Assembly (NCBI RefSeq): GCF_030403775.1
Contig: NZ_JAQMWQ010000002.1
Location: forward strand, 425,747-489,746
DNA: 64,000 bases
Direction of reading: 5' to 3'
Origin: Paenibacillus sp. BSR1-1
GTDB taxonomy: Bacteria > Bacillota > Bacilli > Bacillales > Cytobacillaceae
Positions within the stretch are counted from its first letter, which is position 1. Each line of letters starts with the position of its first letter. The translations under genes and the position numbers were made by a program. This document shows positions 1 through 8,748 of this stretch, one piece after another. The notes beneath the pieces are model-generated. The model saw nothing but the letters and a program-made list of their open reading frames with translations. It searched no databases and was not told the DNA's origin.

Positions 1-25
1 TGTACAACAACCGGAACAAAAGCCG

Positions 26-3000
26 ATGAAGTACCGCTGGCTAAGCTGGATCGATACACTTCCGAAAAAAGCCAAAGCAATCTTCTATCCGGAAGATCTC
101 GTAAATAGAACAAAAACGAAGCTATTTGCGCCGGGAACTGTTTCGCTGGTGTATATCAAAAGCCGGGGACAGATCCTTTTGAAAAAAGAATGGACGTATC
201 TTTCATGGTTTTTCAAATATGCTAGTATTTTTCCCATTGGTTTACTGGTGCTCCTTATGATAGCCAGTGTATATCATTTATCGTTGATTCAGTATTTGCC
301 AAAATATCCAATAATCTCCATTGTTCTGTTAATGGAGATTTCCTGGTTCTTAAATGGGCGAAAGGCGGCTTATAGTGAAGGCTTCATTGATGGGCACGAT
401 GCCATCCCAACAAGGCTTGCCTCCTATGAGGAGTTATTTAAACAATACAAGGAATTATGGGGAGACCGCTTATTGGCAGATGGAATTATAAAAGAAAATA
501 AGCTTTTTCCTCACCGAACCAATCATTTTTCTTATGAAAATCTCTCGTCTGATCCTGAGCATCAATTGATTATGAATACCATTTGTGAGGGAATAAAGAA
601 AAGGAACTTGATCATTGATGAGAGCTATACGAGGATGATGTTAGAAATCATCCAAGAACATGATGTGTTGATTGAGGATGTCATCTACGAGGATTTCTCT
701 TCCTATTTTTTTCCGGCAATGTACCATTTGTTGACGCAAAATAAGAAGATCTTACTCATCGCCCATAGCCATAATGCTGCAAAGGAAGCGGTGGAATGGG
801 TAACGAATGGAATTAGCGAAGTAGCCGGGAAAGATCAAGTCTGGAAGGTTAGCACTTTTTTAGATGCCCTCGAGCAAAACCTCAATTCCGATGTCTTAGT
901 TGTTTCACCTGATATTTTGCAGGAGAACCGATTCTTGCAATACTTAAGCCAGTTAGAAAAAACAAAGAGATTGGAAGGCATTATGCTATTACAGGGAGAA
1001 AAACTGATTCCGGCCTATTCCACCATTCTGCATTCGTTTAACTTGAATGTAAGGGAGCTAATTGGCAAAAAACCGCAGTATATCATTTTAACGGAGTGGT
1101 ATGAAGGATTAGAGCAAGTTATCCGTACGGTCTTGCAATGCGAGCCAAGAGATCTCGTCGCCTCCTCGAGCATAAGTCAAAATTTACTCTATATGGTTTG
1201 GAAAAAAGAAGGAGAACATATATTTCAGCAAACCATCCTTCCGAAGATGTCGCACCGGCAATTAGAAGCGGAAGTGGTATTATCTTTGCCAGCTATAAAG
1301 GCAAATATTGAACCCGTTCACTTCATCCATCAGCGGAAGACCACTGTGAAAGAAAGCATACAGGAAATCATGGATGCGAAGTCGGCGTTATTTGAGCTTG
1401 GATTTGATTTAGATACGTTGGATCATTTTTCAAAAAGGATGAGAATCCATGATCGAAATCTTTCCATTCCTAGTGATGATTTCTCCTTTCTACTCATTCG
1501 AGACCATCACTATAATTTAGTCGATCGGTTGAATATGTGGAAAGGTGCCGGTAAAATGGCCTCCTTTGTCCATATCGTATCCCCGCCTTATTTAATTCGG
1601 GATTATTTAGCAGACCAGTTAGAATTTTATATGAGCACCAATAGGACCATTGCTCCATTGGCTCCACGCTTATCCCAATCAGTTTGGAGCCTTGCCTTTT
1701 ACCTTTTAGAGCGATTATGTCATTTTTACCTGAACGAAGAAGAAATAAAGAACTACTTAAGTAAGGCGAAAATATATTCCTACCGCTCGGTAGTAGAAGG
1801 TGTTCACGAGTTATTCTCGATCGCTTTTGGTCCTAAATTGGCCTACCGATTGAATATCGAATCTAGAGAGTTAGTAAAGTTTGACCGCACGAAAAGGGAT
1901 TTTATAAGGCAGACTCAATTTCGGATTCCGTATACAGCTAAGGAAAAGATTTTACCAACAGGGTTCCGTTTTATTGAGATCAGGCATAACAACAAGTGCA
2001 TTTCGGAGATTTTTGAAGGGCATTTCTATCAACAATACCTGCCGGGCCAATTTCATTCGTTTAATGGGGAACTCTACAAAATCCAAAAGGTCGATCTGGA
2101 GCAAGGAGTCGTGGAAGTCAGCTTTGAACCGCTTTTTGAGCAGAAATATTACCGGCCTAGAATGGAATATCAAATACGTAAGTTGATAGATGCAGGCTGC
2201 CCTGAGAATAAAACCATTTCATTTGACCGGGTGGAGGTCAGCCTTCGAGAGATGCAGGCGGATGTCAGAGTTTACACATGCGGTTATGTGGAATTAAGTC
2301 AAATGTTGAATCTAAAATCGATGAAGGTTCATTCCTTCCATCAAGATGAAGAGATAATAAGGCAGTACGAGAACGGCCATCTACTTAGAATGGTGATTCG
2401 TTCAAAAGAGGGAACGATTCAAAACCCGGCTCAAATTAAATTTACGCTCACATTATTATTGAATGAGTTGTTTTTGTCTTTATTTCCGGAAACACATCAT
2501 TTTGTGAAGGTTTGTACCCAATTAGATGGTTCATTTTTTGATGAGACAGACACCATATCTAAAAAGTTACAACTGATTACACCTTCCTTCCGGATGGATG
2601 GTGAGACGGAAGACGAAGGGCAGATTATCATATATATGATAGAGGATTCTCCTGTCCACCTTGGAATTTTAGATGCGATTCGCAATAATTGGGAACATAT
2701 CTTTGATATTCTAAATGACTATTTGTATTGGTTATCAAATGAGAGTAACGGGACTAGTCATTACCTTCATTTTGGTTATGACAGGTATCCAACCGAACTT
2801 GCCTTACGTGAAACCTATTTAATGATCGATGAGCTGTTAACAAGGAAAAAACTGCGGGAAGTACGAACAGAATATCTCGGACGGTTACAAGATCGTGACA
2901 ACCTAAAAATGAGCGGCGGCGTTACTCAATGTGTGTTCTGTGGAAATGTGTTTTCTTCCACTCAAATTCATCAACTCGATGATGGCAGGCAAAGATGTTT

Positions 3001-3547
3001 TACCTGTAATGAGACAGCCATTGACGATGTTTTACAGGTTGAGCCACTCTATAACCAAGTTCGTCAATTATTCACTGAATTATTTTTAGTACCTTTGCCA
3101 GCAGATATAGAGCTGTCAGTGGTAAGTGCAGCCGAGATCCACAAGATAAGCGGCTTACCTTTTATTCCGGAAGCGGGGCAGCCTCGTTTAACCGGGAAAG
3201 CAAGCATGGATGTTCATGGAAAGCTTAAAGTATTTGTAGAAAATGGGTCCCCAAAAATCTATACGCTCGCTACTTTAGCCCATGAATTGACACATATTTG
3301 GCAGTTTGAAAATTTAGAGGTGGAAAAGCTAACGCATGAAGAGATTGAAGGATTTGCCTCATGGGTCGAAGTACACATGATGACCCATCTGGGAGAAATC
3401 CCTTACGCCAACCTGCTGAAACAACAACTCTTAAACCGGGAAGATGAATACGGCAGGGGTTATCGTCTCATCGTTGAAAAATTAGCTAGACAATCAGATA
3501 CGGCTAATCCATTTGAGTTGTATGCTGCTGAAGAGGTTGGGATGTAA
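26..3547 (+). CDS. large membrane-anchored protein with C-terminal zinc-peptidase-like domain, 5' end probably outside window
   Basis: About 1173 residues, not assigned to a named family. Two hydrophobic segments near residues 64-86 and 92-110 suggest an N-terminal membrane anchor. A central part (roughly 170-420) has helicase-like alternation (KILLIAHSHN, DVLVVSPDIL) but no Walker A that I can see. Near 968-993 is a CVFC...CFTC pair that could bind zinc, and at about 1085 an HELTH (HExxH) motif followed by EEIEGFASW, as in gluzincin-like peptidases. The frame stays open to the window edge and the first ATG has no Shine-Dalgarno, so the true start is probably upstream. It precedes a thiazole/oxazole peptide cluster and could serve in maturation, leader removal or self-protection; that role is inference. 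Confidence 0.75.
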   Translation: MKYRWLSWIDTLPKKAKAIFYPEDLVNRTKTKLFAPGTVSLVYIKSRGQILLKKEWTYLSWFFKYASIFPIGLLVLLMIASVYHLSLIQYLPKYPIISIVLLMEISWFLNGRKAAYSEGFIDGHDAIPTRLASYEELFKQYKELWGDRLLADGIIKENKLFPHRTNHFSYENLSSDPEHQLIMNTICEGIKKRNLIIDESYTRMMLEIIQEHDVLIEDVIYEDFSSYFFPAMYHLLTQNKKILLIAHSHNAAKEAVEWVTNGISEVAGKDQVWKVSTFLDALEQNLNSDVLVVSPDILQENRFLQYLSQLEKTKRLEGIMLLQGEKLIPAYSTILHSFNLNVRELIGKKPQYIILTEWYEGLEQVIRTVLQCEPRDLVASSSISQNLLYMVWKKEGEHIFQQTILPKMSHRQLEAEVVLSLPAIKANIEPVHFIHQRKTTVKESIQEIMDAKSALFELGFDLDTLDHFSKRMRIHDRNLSIPSDDFSFLLIRDHHYNLVDRLNMWKGAGKMASFVHIVSPPYLIRDYLADQLEFYMSTNRTIAPLAPRLSQSVWSLAFYLLERLCHFYLNEEEIKNYLSKAKIYSYRSVVEGVHELFSIAFGPKLAYRLNIESRELVKFDRTKRDFIRQTQFRIPYTAKEKILPTGFRFIEIRHNNKCISEIFEGHFYQQYLPGQFHSFNGELYKIQKVDLEQGVVEVSFEPLFEQKYYRPRMEYQIRKLIDAGCPENKTISFDRVEVSLREMQADVRVYTCGYVELSQMLNLKSMKVHSFHQDEEIIRQYENGHLLRMVIRSKEGTIQNPAQIKFTLTLLLNELFLSLFPETHHFVKVCTQLDGSFFDETDTISKKLQLITPSFRMDGETEDEGQIIIYMIEDSPVHLGILDAIRNNWEHIFDILNDYLYWLSNESNGTSHYLHFGYDRYPTELALRETYLMIDELLTRKKLREVRTEYLGRLQDRDNLKMSGGVTQCVFCGNVFSSTQIHQLDDGRQRCFTCNETAIDDVLQVEPLYNQVRQLFTELFLVPLPADIELSVVSAAEIHKISGLPFIPEAGQPRLTGKASMDVHGKLKVFVENGSPKIYTLATLAHELTHIWQFENLEVEKLTHEEIEGFASWVEVHMMTHLGEIPYANLLKQQLLNREDEYGRGYRLIVEKLARQSDTANPFELYAAEEVGM

Positions 3548-3558
3548 AAGATTCCACA

Positions 3559-3610
3559 GGGACGGTTCTCATGGCTCAAAATATGTTCGTGCAGACCAGA
3601 AGAACCGTCC
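3559..3610. repeat. inverted repeat GGGACGGTTCT / AGAACCGTCC
   Basis: Two 10-11 base arms, 3559-3569 and 3601-3610, are reverse complements across a ~31-base loop just after the preceding stop codon. There is no T-run, so it is not a standard terminator. It resembles the short palindromes scattered in Bacillaceae intergenic regions. Confidence 0.6.
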
Positions 3611-3615
3611 AAATA

Positions 3616-3641
3616 AAAAAGACTCCAACTGGAGTCTTTTT
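3616..3641. terminator. bidirectional intrinsic terminator
   Basis: Stem GACTCCA/TGGAGTC with an A-run on the left and T-run on the right, between the convergent large + strand gene and the minus-strand yjcZ-like gene. Confidence 0.8.
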
Positions 3642-3673
3642 CATATTCCAAACGACTTACCCTGCCCCATCTA

Positions 3674-3802
3674 TTAGATGAAGGACGCTCCTACAATGAT
3701 AAGAAGTATGAACAATACTACGATTAAAACAAAGCTGTTGCCAAAGAAACCTCCGTAGCCATAACCTCCGTAGCCATAACCGCCGCATCCGAATCCAAAC
3801 AT
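3674..3802 (-). CDS. YjcZ family sporulation protein
   Basis: A 42-residue protein. The N-terminal third is Gly/Tyr rich ([17 protein letters not shown]), followed by one hydrophobic helix ([20 protein letters not shown]) that reaches the C-terminus. This layout is characteristic of the tiny YjcZ/YczN-like sporulation membrane proteins of Bacillus. A GGTGGTG Shine-Dalgarno sits about 7 bases before the ATG. It converges on the upstream large gene through a shared terminator. The Gly-rich character has no mechanistic link to the neighbouring bacteriocin precursor that I can show. Confidence 0.8.
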   Translation of the reverse strand: MFGFGCGGYGYGGYGYGGFFGNSFVLIVVLFILLIIVGASFI

Positions 3803-4282
3803 ATTTATCACCACCCTTTATTTTTCTAAAGAGAAAACCTTTTCCATATATATATATTTTTTTAGAGATGTAGCGATTGGACAAACATCATAGTGACAAA
3901 AAAAATCAGTGTTTTCTTTAAAAGTAAAGAGACGTCTGCAATACGGGCAAACGTCTCTTTGGAGGTAAATATCTATGTCTTTGGCGGTGGCAATAATAAT
4001 ATATGTCAGATTATTAAAATGGAGTGGACAAGTGCTGATTTTTAGTAATTTAAAGTAACAAATCAACCTATCATAAAGGTGCTCGTTCGCTTTAGTCCTC
4101 AAAAACGGAATGTTTGGCGTTCAAAATATCTCAACCAATTTGGTTTGGGTCCTTTTTTAATCAGTGATCAGTGCTTACTGTAATGAAGAAACATTTTCCG
4201 ATAATGAAATAGGCTTTTACATCAGTAACAAGGACCTAAAAAGAATCATAATTTGTTTAAGAGAGTACGAGAAGGAGCCTAC
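3803..4282. other. intergenic region with a strong hairpin
   Basis: No convincing gene. A perfect 10-base inverted repeat AAAGAGACGT/ACGTCTCTTT (3926-3935 and 3951-3960) with a 15-base loop is present. A minus-strand frame through it encodes a CPYC...CHYDVC peptide but has no ribosome site. The interval probably holds the promoters of the yjcZ-like gene and of the bacteriocin precursor. Confidence 0.5.
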
Positions 4283-4330
4283 ATGGGTTCACTAAAAAAA
4301 TTCAAGTCTCTTTACAGGTGGATAACCTGA
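4283..4330 (+). CDS. possible 15-residue upstream peptide
   Basis: ATG preceded by GAAGGAG at good spacing. It encodes a basic peptide (MGSLKKFKSLYRWIT) that stops 26 bases before the precursor start. It could be a regulatory leader or chance; only the ribosome site and position support it. Confidence 0.25.
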   Translation: MGSLKKFKSLYRWIT

Positions 4331-4356
4331 TTATAAATAGCAAAGGGGAGGAAAAA

Positions 4357-4662
4357 ATGCAGAATTTCCAAAATGATCTTCAATCGTTAGGGATGGATCC
4401 TTACCAAGTGGGTCAGTTAGTTCCTATGGATTATACTCAAGATCCTAGCTTATTATTTGCCGACAGGCGTTGTGGTGGCTGTGGTGGCTTTGGTCGTTGC
4501 GGCGGCTTTGGTCGTTGCGGTGGCTTTATGTGCGGTGGGTTTGGCCGTTGCGGTGGCTTTGGCCGTTGTGGTGGCTTTGGCAGCTGCTTTGGTTTTAGTT
4601 GTTTTGGTATTGGTTTTAGCTGTTTTGGTATTGGTTTTAGCTGTTTCGGTTTCTGGTGGTAG
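4357..4662 (+). CDS. heterocycloanthracin/sonorensin-type thiazole-containing bacteriocin precursor
   Basis: A 101-residue precursor of the TOMM (thiazole/oxazole-modified microcin) class. The leader (residues 1-38: MQNFQNDLQSLGMDPYQVGQ, then LVPMD) resembles the heterocycloanthracin family leader. The core is built of CGGFGR repeats, then SCFGIGF repeats, ending in FGFWW, and holds 11 Cys and 4 Ser that could become azoles. The start was set at this ATG because AGGGGAGG lies just upstream; the longer in-frame ATG at 4318 has no ribosome site. The maturation enzymes follow directly, separated by a hairpin terminator that would favour high precursor expression. Product structure and activity are not deducible here. 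Confidence 0.9.
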   Translation: MQNFQNDLQSLGMDPYQVGQLVPMDYTQDPSLLFADRRCGGCGGFGRCGGFGRCGGFMCGGFGRCGGFGRCGGFGSCFGFSCFGIGFSCFGIGFSCFGFWW

Positions 4663-4677
4663 AAAAAAATTATTGAA

Positions 4678-4711
4678 AAAAATGCCTCTGAAACAGGGGC
4701 ATTTCTTTTTT
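4678..4711 (+). terminator. terminator/attenuator between precursor and maturation genes
   Basis: Stem AAATGCCTCTG/CAGGGGCATTT with a 3-base loop (one G-T pair), followed by CTTTTTT. Partial read-through would give excess precursor over enzymes. Confidence 0.8.
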
Positions 4712-4848
4712 AGCGAACCACAAGTCCGACTCTTCAAAATAAGTGCTTGCCAATCGGCAAGTTGGCTTTATTTACTCATATTGGACAAATAAAAGTACAT
4801 AAACTGATAGTGCATATCTACGAATAGTTTGAACGAAGGAGGAGCTGA

Positions 4849-6786
4849 ATGTCAGAGCTAAACACATATTCACGTCTAAAGGTGAAAAGGGATACCTTTT
4901 ATTTACCTGATCCACAAGGTGGTGTGTATTTTAGAAATAATCAAAGTTCATTCCGTTTGGAAGGCGGTACCATCTATCAATGGATTGAAAAACTGATGCC
5001 AATGTTCAACGGGGAGCAATCATTAGAACACATAACAGAAGGATTAACTCCCCCATATCGTAACAGGGTATATGAGATTGGAGAAACATTGTACAAGAAT
5101 GGTTTTGTTCGAGATGTAAGCCAAGATCATCCCCACCAATTAAATAGCAGCATTCTCGAAAAATATGGTTCACAAATTGAATTTATCGAGAATTTTGTAG
5201 ATTCCGGTCCGTACCGTTTTCAACAGTACCGACAGTCTAAAGTTTTGGCTGTTGGCTCTGGATCCTTTTTGGTTTCATTGGCAGATGCCCTGCTTGAATC
5301 TGGGCTTCCGAAATTCCATTTCATGATGACGGATTCGGTACCTGCAAATGAGGTACGGATTCATGAACTCGTTCAAAATGCCCGCAACGATGACTCTGAG
5401 GTGATGGTGGAACAAATACCATATCACTCTGATGGCGGGAATTTTTGGCAAGAAGCAGTAAAGCCCTATGATTGGATCTTATATATCTCTCAAGATGGAA
5501 ATGAAAAAGAGCTTAGGGAGCTAAATAGGGTGTGCAAAGAGGAGCGGAAGGTATTTGTACCGGCCATCTGCTTAGATCAAGTGGGGCTTGCTGGTCCAGT
5601 GGTTCATCCTGAATCAGAGGGATGCTGGGAATCCGCATGGCGCCGAATCCATCAATCTTTCTTGCAGTTAGACCGACAGCAGCCATCTTCTTCGGGAACA
5701 GCCGGAGCGATTCTTGCCCATGTCATGGTATTTGAATTTTTTAAAAAGGCTGTAGACATAGCAGACTCCAATCAGAGTACCCAATTTTACAATCTTAATC
5801 TTGAAACACTGGAAGGAGACTGGATTTCATTTATCCCCCATCCATTGGTTGCGAATTATGATGTTTCGCCTCGACTACTGGAAGATCTCGATGTAGGTTT
5901 AGAGCAAGAAGAGAGTGAAAAGGATCCAAATCATAACCTCTTGGAATATTTCAATCTATTAACTTCTGTAGAAACAGGTATCTTCCATATCTGGGAAGAA
6001 CGAGACCTGAAACAGCTTCCTCTATCACAGTGCTATGTTCAAGCCGTTAATCCAGTTTCAGAAGGACCGGCAACTCTCCTGCCGGAGGTGATCTGCTCTG
6101 GATTAACCCATGAAGAAGCAAGAAGGGAAGCAGGACTTACAGGTATAGAAATGTATGTCTCACAAATGATAAAGGAACTCACAGATCGGAAAAATAGTGT
6201 GAATATTCACAATCGATTCATGGGCGTAGGTGCGGGAGAAACAATCGAAGAGGCAGTTTGTCGAGGTCTTCAGGCCTATATTGATGAAGAATTGAGACAA
6301 AGAAAGGCCAATCATAACAGCACGATTTATCAAATTCCACTGGGTTCGATAGAAGATCAACAGTGCCGATTATATTTAAATGCCTTGACTACCTTAAATG
6401 GTGCACCGACAATCGGCTTGAAAGAGGATATTCTAGGATTCCCTGTCATCGGGGTACGATCAAATGGCCGTTGGTACACAAGGGCAGGTTTAAATACGGC
6501 ATTGGCGTTACGGTATTCCTTACAACAGGCGCTGTTGGATGCGCAAAACGAGTTGAATGTTGCCGATAGGGAAATGGAGTCAGCTGTTTTTCTGAAAGAA
6601 AAGAAATTTAAGCTCGAGATCCCCTCATGTGCAGAAATAACAAAATTGGAGTTATTGCAATCTTCTTTACAGGTGTTGAACAGAAGGAACAAACAGCTAT
6701 TTATCTATGATCTTGCGTTCGAACCTTTTTTAAAACAAGGTTTGGCAGGAGTGTATGGTGTACAGGTGCGAGAGGGGGAATCCTGA
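4849..6786 (+). CDS. putative thiazole-containing bacteriocin maturation protein (ThiF-like leader-binding/partner protein)
   Basis: A 645-residue protein matching the ThiF-like TOMM maturation proteins that partner YcaO cyclodehydratases. Near residue 135 is VLAVGSGSFLVSLADALL, an E1/ThiF-like Rossmann start, and around 410-500 is a long region with VICSGLTHEEARREAGLTG, typical of this family. In known systems this partner recognises the leader peptide and presents the core to YcaO. A good GGAGGAG ribosome site precedes ATG. Its stop overlaps the next start by one base, indicating translational coupling. The family is placed by memory of its layout; catalytic residues are not evident. Confidence 0.85.
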   Translation: MSELNTYSRLKVKRDTFYLPDPQGGVYFRNNQSSFRLEGGTIYQWIEKLMPMFNGEQSLEHITEGLTPPYRNRVYEIGETLYKNGFVRDVSQDHPHQLNSSILEKYGSQIEFIENFVDSGPYRFQQYRQSKVLAVGSGSFLVSLADALLESGLPKFHFMMTDSVPANEVRIHELVQNARNDDSEVMVEQIPYHSDGGNFWQEAVKPYDWILYISQDGNEKELRELNRVCKEERKVFVPAICLDQVGLAGPVVHPESEGCWESAWRRIHQSFLQLDRQQPSSSGTAGAILAHVMVFEFFKKAVDIADSNQSTQFYNLNLETLEGDWISFIPHPLVANYDVSPRLLEDLDVGLEQEESEKDPNHNLLEYFNLLTSVETGIFHIWEERDLKQLPLSQCYVQAVNPVSEGPATLLPEVICSGLTHEEARREAGLTGIEMYVSQMIKELTDRKNSVNIHNRFMGVGAGETIEEAVCRGLQAYIDEELRQRKANHNSTIYQIPLGSIEDQQCRLYLNALTTLNGAPTIGLKEDILGFPVIGVRSNGRWYTRAGLNTALALRYSLQQALLDAQNELNVADREMESAVFLKEKKFKLEIPSCAEITKLELLQSSLQVLNRRNKQLFIYDLAFEPFLKQGLAGVYGVQVREGES

Positions 6787-8726
6787 TGGCTGCCCAGATT
6801 CTTATTGAGGGACAGGGATTATTAGCGGATTTTGTCTCTGATCAATTGTCCCTCAGCTATCACGTTAAGCGTCAAAGCCAATTAGAAGAAATCCCTGAAG
6901 ACATAGAATTCGCGATTGTCCTAAACGATGCCTGGAATCCTTTGGATCATAAGAATGCGGAAGAAAGATTCAGGGAAACAGGAATACCGTGGCTTCGAGG
7001 ATTTATTTCCTTTGGGGAGGGGATCATCGGTCCAATCGTACGTCCCGATAGACCGGGATGTTCGCGTTGTGCTGACATCAGGCGCGTAATAGCTGGACCC
7101 GATCGCCGTGAGATGTGGGGATTTCAGATGAGCAGGGTTAGAGGAGAAGGTGGAATAAGGGATGCTTGGGCATCACGAACGGGTCTAGCGCAAATCGCCG
7201 CGTTGATATGCAGCGAAGTACAAAAAGTTTTTCAAGGGGAACCCAGCCATTTGGAAGAAAGAGTTTTCATTACGAACCTGAGGACGTTAACGAACTCTCT
7301 CCATCCATTCTTGCCAGATCCATTATGCCCCATCTGCAGTCCATTACCGGATGACACACCGGAGTTGGCTCAAATCAAGTTGGAATCCAGTCCTAAAATA
7401 AATGGTATGGGTTATCGCACACGTTCGATGGAGGAATTGAAACCGTTCCTCGTCAAGGATTACCTCGATTATCGCAGTGGGGTGATGAATGGTAAAATGC
7501 AGGATTTCTCGCTGCCGTTCGCGGATGTATTAATAAACATGCCGCTGTTTGAAGGGGATGAGGGAGTAGCGGGAAGGTCTAATTCTTATGAAATGAGCGA
7601 GCTGACTGCTATTTTGGAAGGCTTGGAACGATATTGCGGGATTGAGCCGCGAGGAAAAAGAAAGATCGTTCGTGATAGCTATCACAATTTAGAAAAAATA
7701 GCATTAAATCCAGCAACAGTAGGTTTACATGAAAAAGAACATTATAAAAAGCCTCGTTTTCCGTTTAAAGCCTTTCATCCAGATACCCCGATGAATTGGG
7801 TCTGGGGCTATTCGTTCTTACAAGAGCGTCCTATTTTGGTACCGGAGTTACTAGCCTATTACAGTTTGGGTTTTGGGGAGTGTTTTGTTTATGAAACCTC
7901 TAATGGATGTGCATTAGGGGGAAGTTTAGAGGAAGCGATTTTCCATGGGATCATGGAAGTCGTTGAGCGGGATTCCTTCTTGTTAACCTGGTATGCTAAA
8001 CTTCCTCTGCCGCGCCTTGACCTTCATTCTGCCGACGATAAGGAATTACGGCTGATGGTCGACCGAGTACATGAAGTGACAGGATATGATCTTCATTTTT
8101 ACAATTCGACGATGGAGCATGGAATTCCAAGCGTATGGGCAGCAGCAAAAAACAGAACATCCAAGGGGCTAAACCTGATTTGTGCAGCCGGAGCAAACCC
8201 TGATCCTGTAAGAGCCGTAAAAAGCACGATTTACGAGCTTGCAGGAATGATGGGTAAACAAGACGAAAAATTGGAAATAAACCGGCAGAAATATGTAGAT
8301 ATGCTGCACGATCCGTTCGCAGTACGTACGATGGAGGATCATGGACTGCTGTACGGTCTTCCTGAAGCGGAAGAACGGCTGGATTTTATATTAGATGATA
8401 AGCGTCCATTACGTACGTTTGCTGAGGAATTCAAGCAGCCTCCAGCCAATTCTGATTTGAAGGATGATCTATTGGATATTTTAAACAGATTCCGCCGCTT
8501 AAACCTAGAAGTCATAGTGGTTAATCAAACAACACCAGTGATAGAACGGAACGGATTATTCTGTGTAAAGGTTTTAATTCCAGGAATGTTACCAATGACG
8601 TTTGGTCATCACCTTACCCGTGTGAAAGGGCTGGAGAGGGTACTCAAAGTACCGATGGAGCTAGGATTTAAGAAGACACCGTTATCATACGAACAACTAA
8701 ATCCATATCCTCATCCATTTCCATAA
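6786..8726 (+). CDS. TOMM cyclodehydratase, leader-docking domain fused to YcaO
   Basis: A 646-residue cyclodehydratase expected to convert core Cys/Ser to azolines with ATP. The N-terminal ~200 residues are the docking scaffold, with two CxxC pairs (CSRC near 97, CPIC near 183) forming a likely structural zinc site. The YcaO part shows SYEMSELTAILEGLERYCG near 265 and EEAIFHGIMEVVERDSF near 380-397, which carry the ATP/Mg-binding acidic residues. The C-terminus ends PYPHPFP, the proline-rich tail typical of azoline-forming YcaO proteins. It is coupled to the gene before it and followed 22 bases later by the dehydrogenase. Confidence 0.93.
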   Translation: MAAQILIEGQGLLADFVSDQLSLSYHVKRQSQLEEIPEDIEFAIVLNDAWNPLDHKNAEERFRETGIPWLRGFISFGEGIIGPIVRPDRPGCSRCADIRRVIAGPDRREMWGFQMSRVRGEGGIRDAWASRTGLAQIAALICSEVQKVFQGEPSHLEERVFITNLRTLTNSLHPFLPDPLCPICSPLPDDTPELAQIKLESSPKINGMGYRTRSMEELKPFLVKDYLDYRSGVMNGKMQDFSLPFADVLINMPLFEGDEGVAGRSNSYEMSELTAILEGLERYCGIEPRGKRKIVRDSYHNLEKIALNPATVGLHEKEHYKKPRFPFKAFHPDTPMNWVWGYSFLQERPILVPELLAYYSLGFGECFVYETSNGCALGGSLEEAIFHGIMEVVERDSFLLTWYAKLPLPRLDLHSADDKELRLMVDRVHEVTGYDLHFYNSTMEHGIPSVWAAAKNRTSKGLNLICAAGANPDPVRAVKSTIYELAGMMGKQDEKLEINRQKYVDMLHDPFAVRTMEDHGLLYGLPEAEERLDFILDDKRPLRTFAEEFKQPPANSDLKDDLLDILNRFRRLNLEVIVVNQTTPVIERNGLFCVKVLIPGMLPMTFGHHLTRVKGLERVLKVPMELGFKKTPLSYEQLNPYPHPFP

Positions 8727-8748
8727 TTGAAGAGTAGGAGGTTTAAGT

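Noticed and set aside
3818..4102. Minus-strand 94-codon frame with CPYC...CHYDVC
   Set aside because: The cysteine pattern is suggestive, but there is no start with a ribosome site and the motif lies on a perfect inverted repeat; left as uncertain.
4453..4792. Frames on both strands over the bacteriocin core (Ala/Val/Leu-rich and Thr/Lys-rich)
   Set aside because: Shadows of the Gly/Cys codon repeats; the + strand precursor has the ribosome site and family leader.
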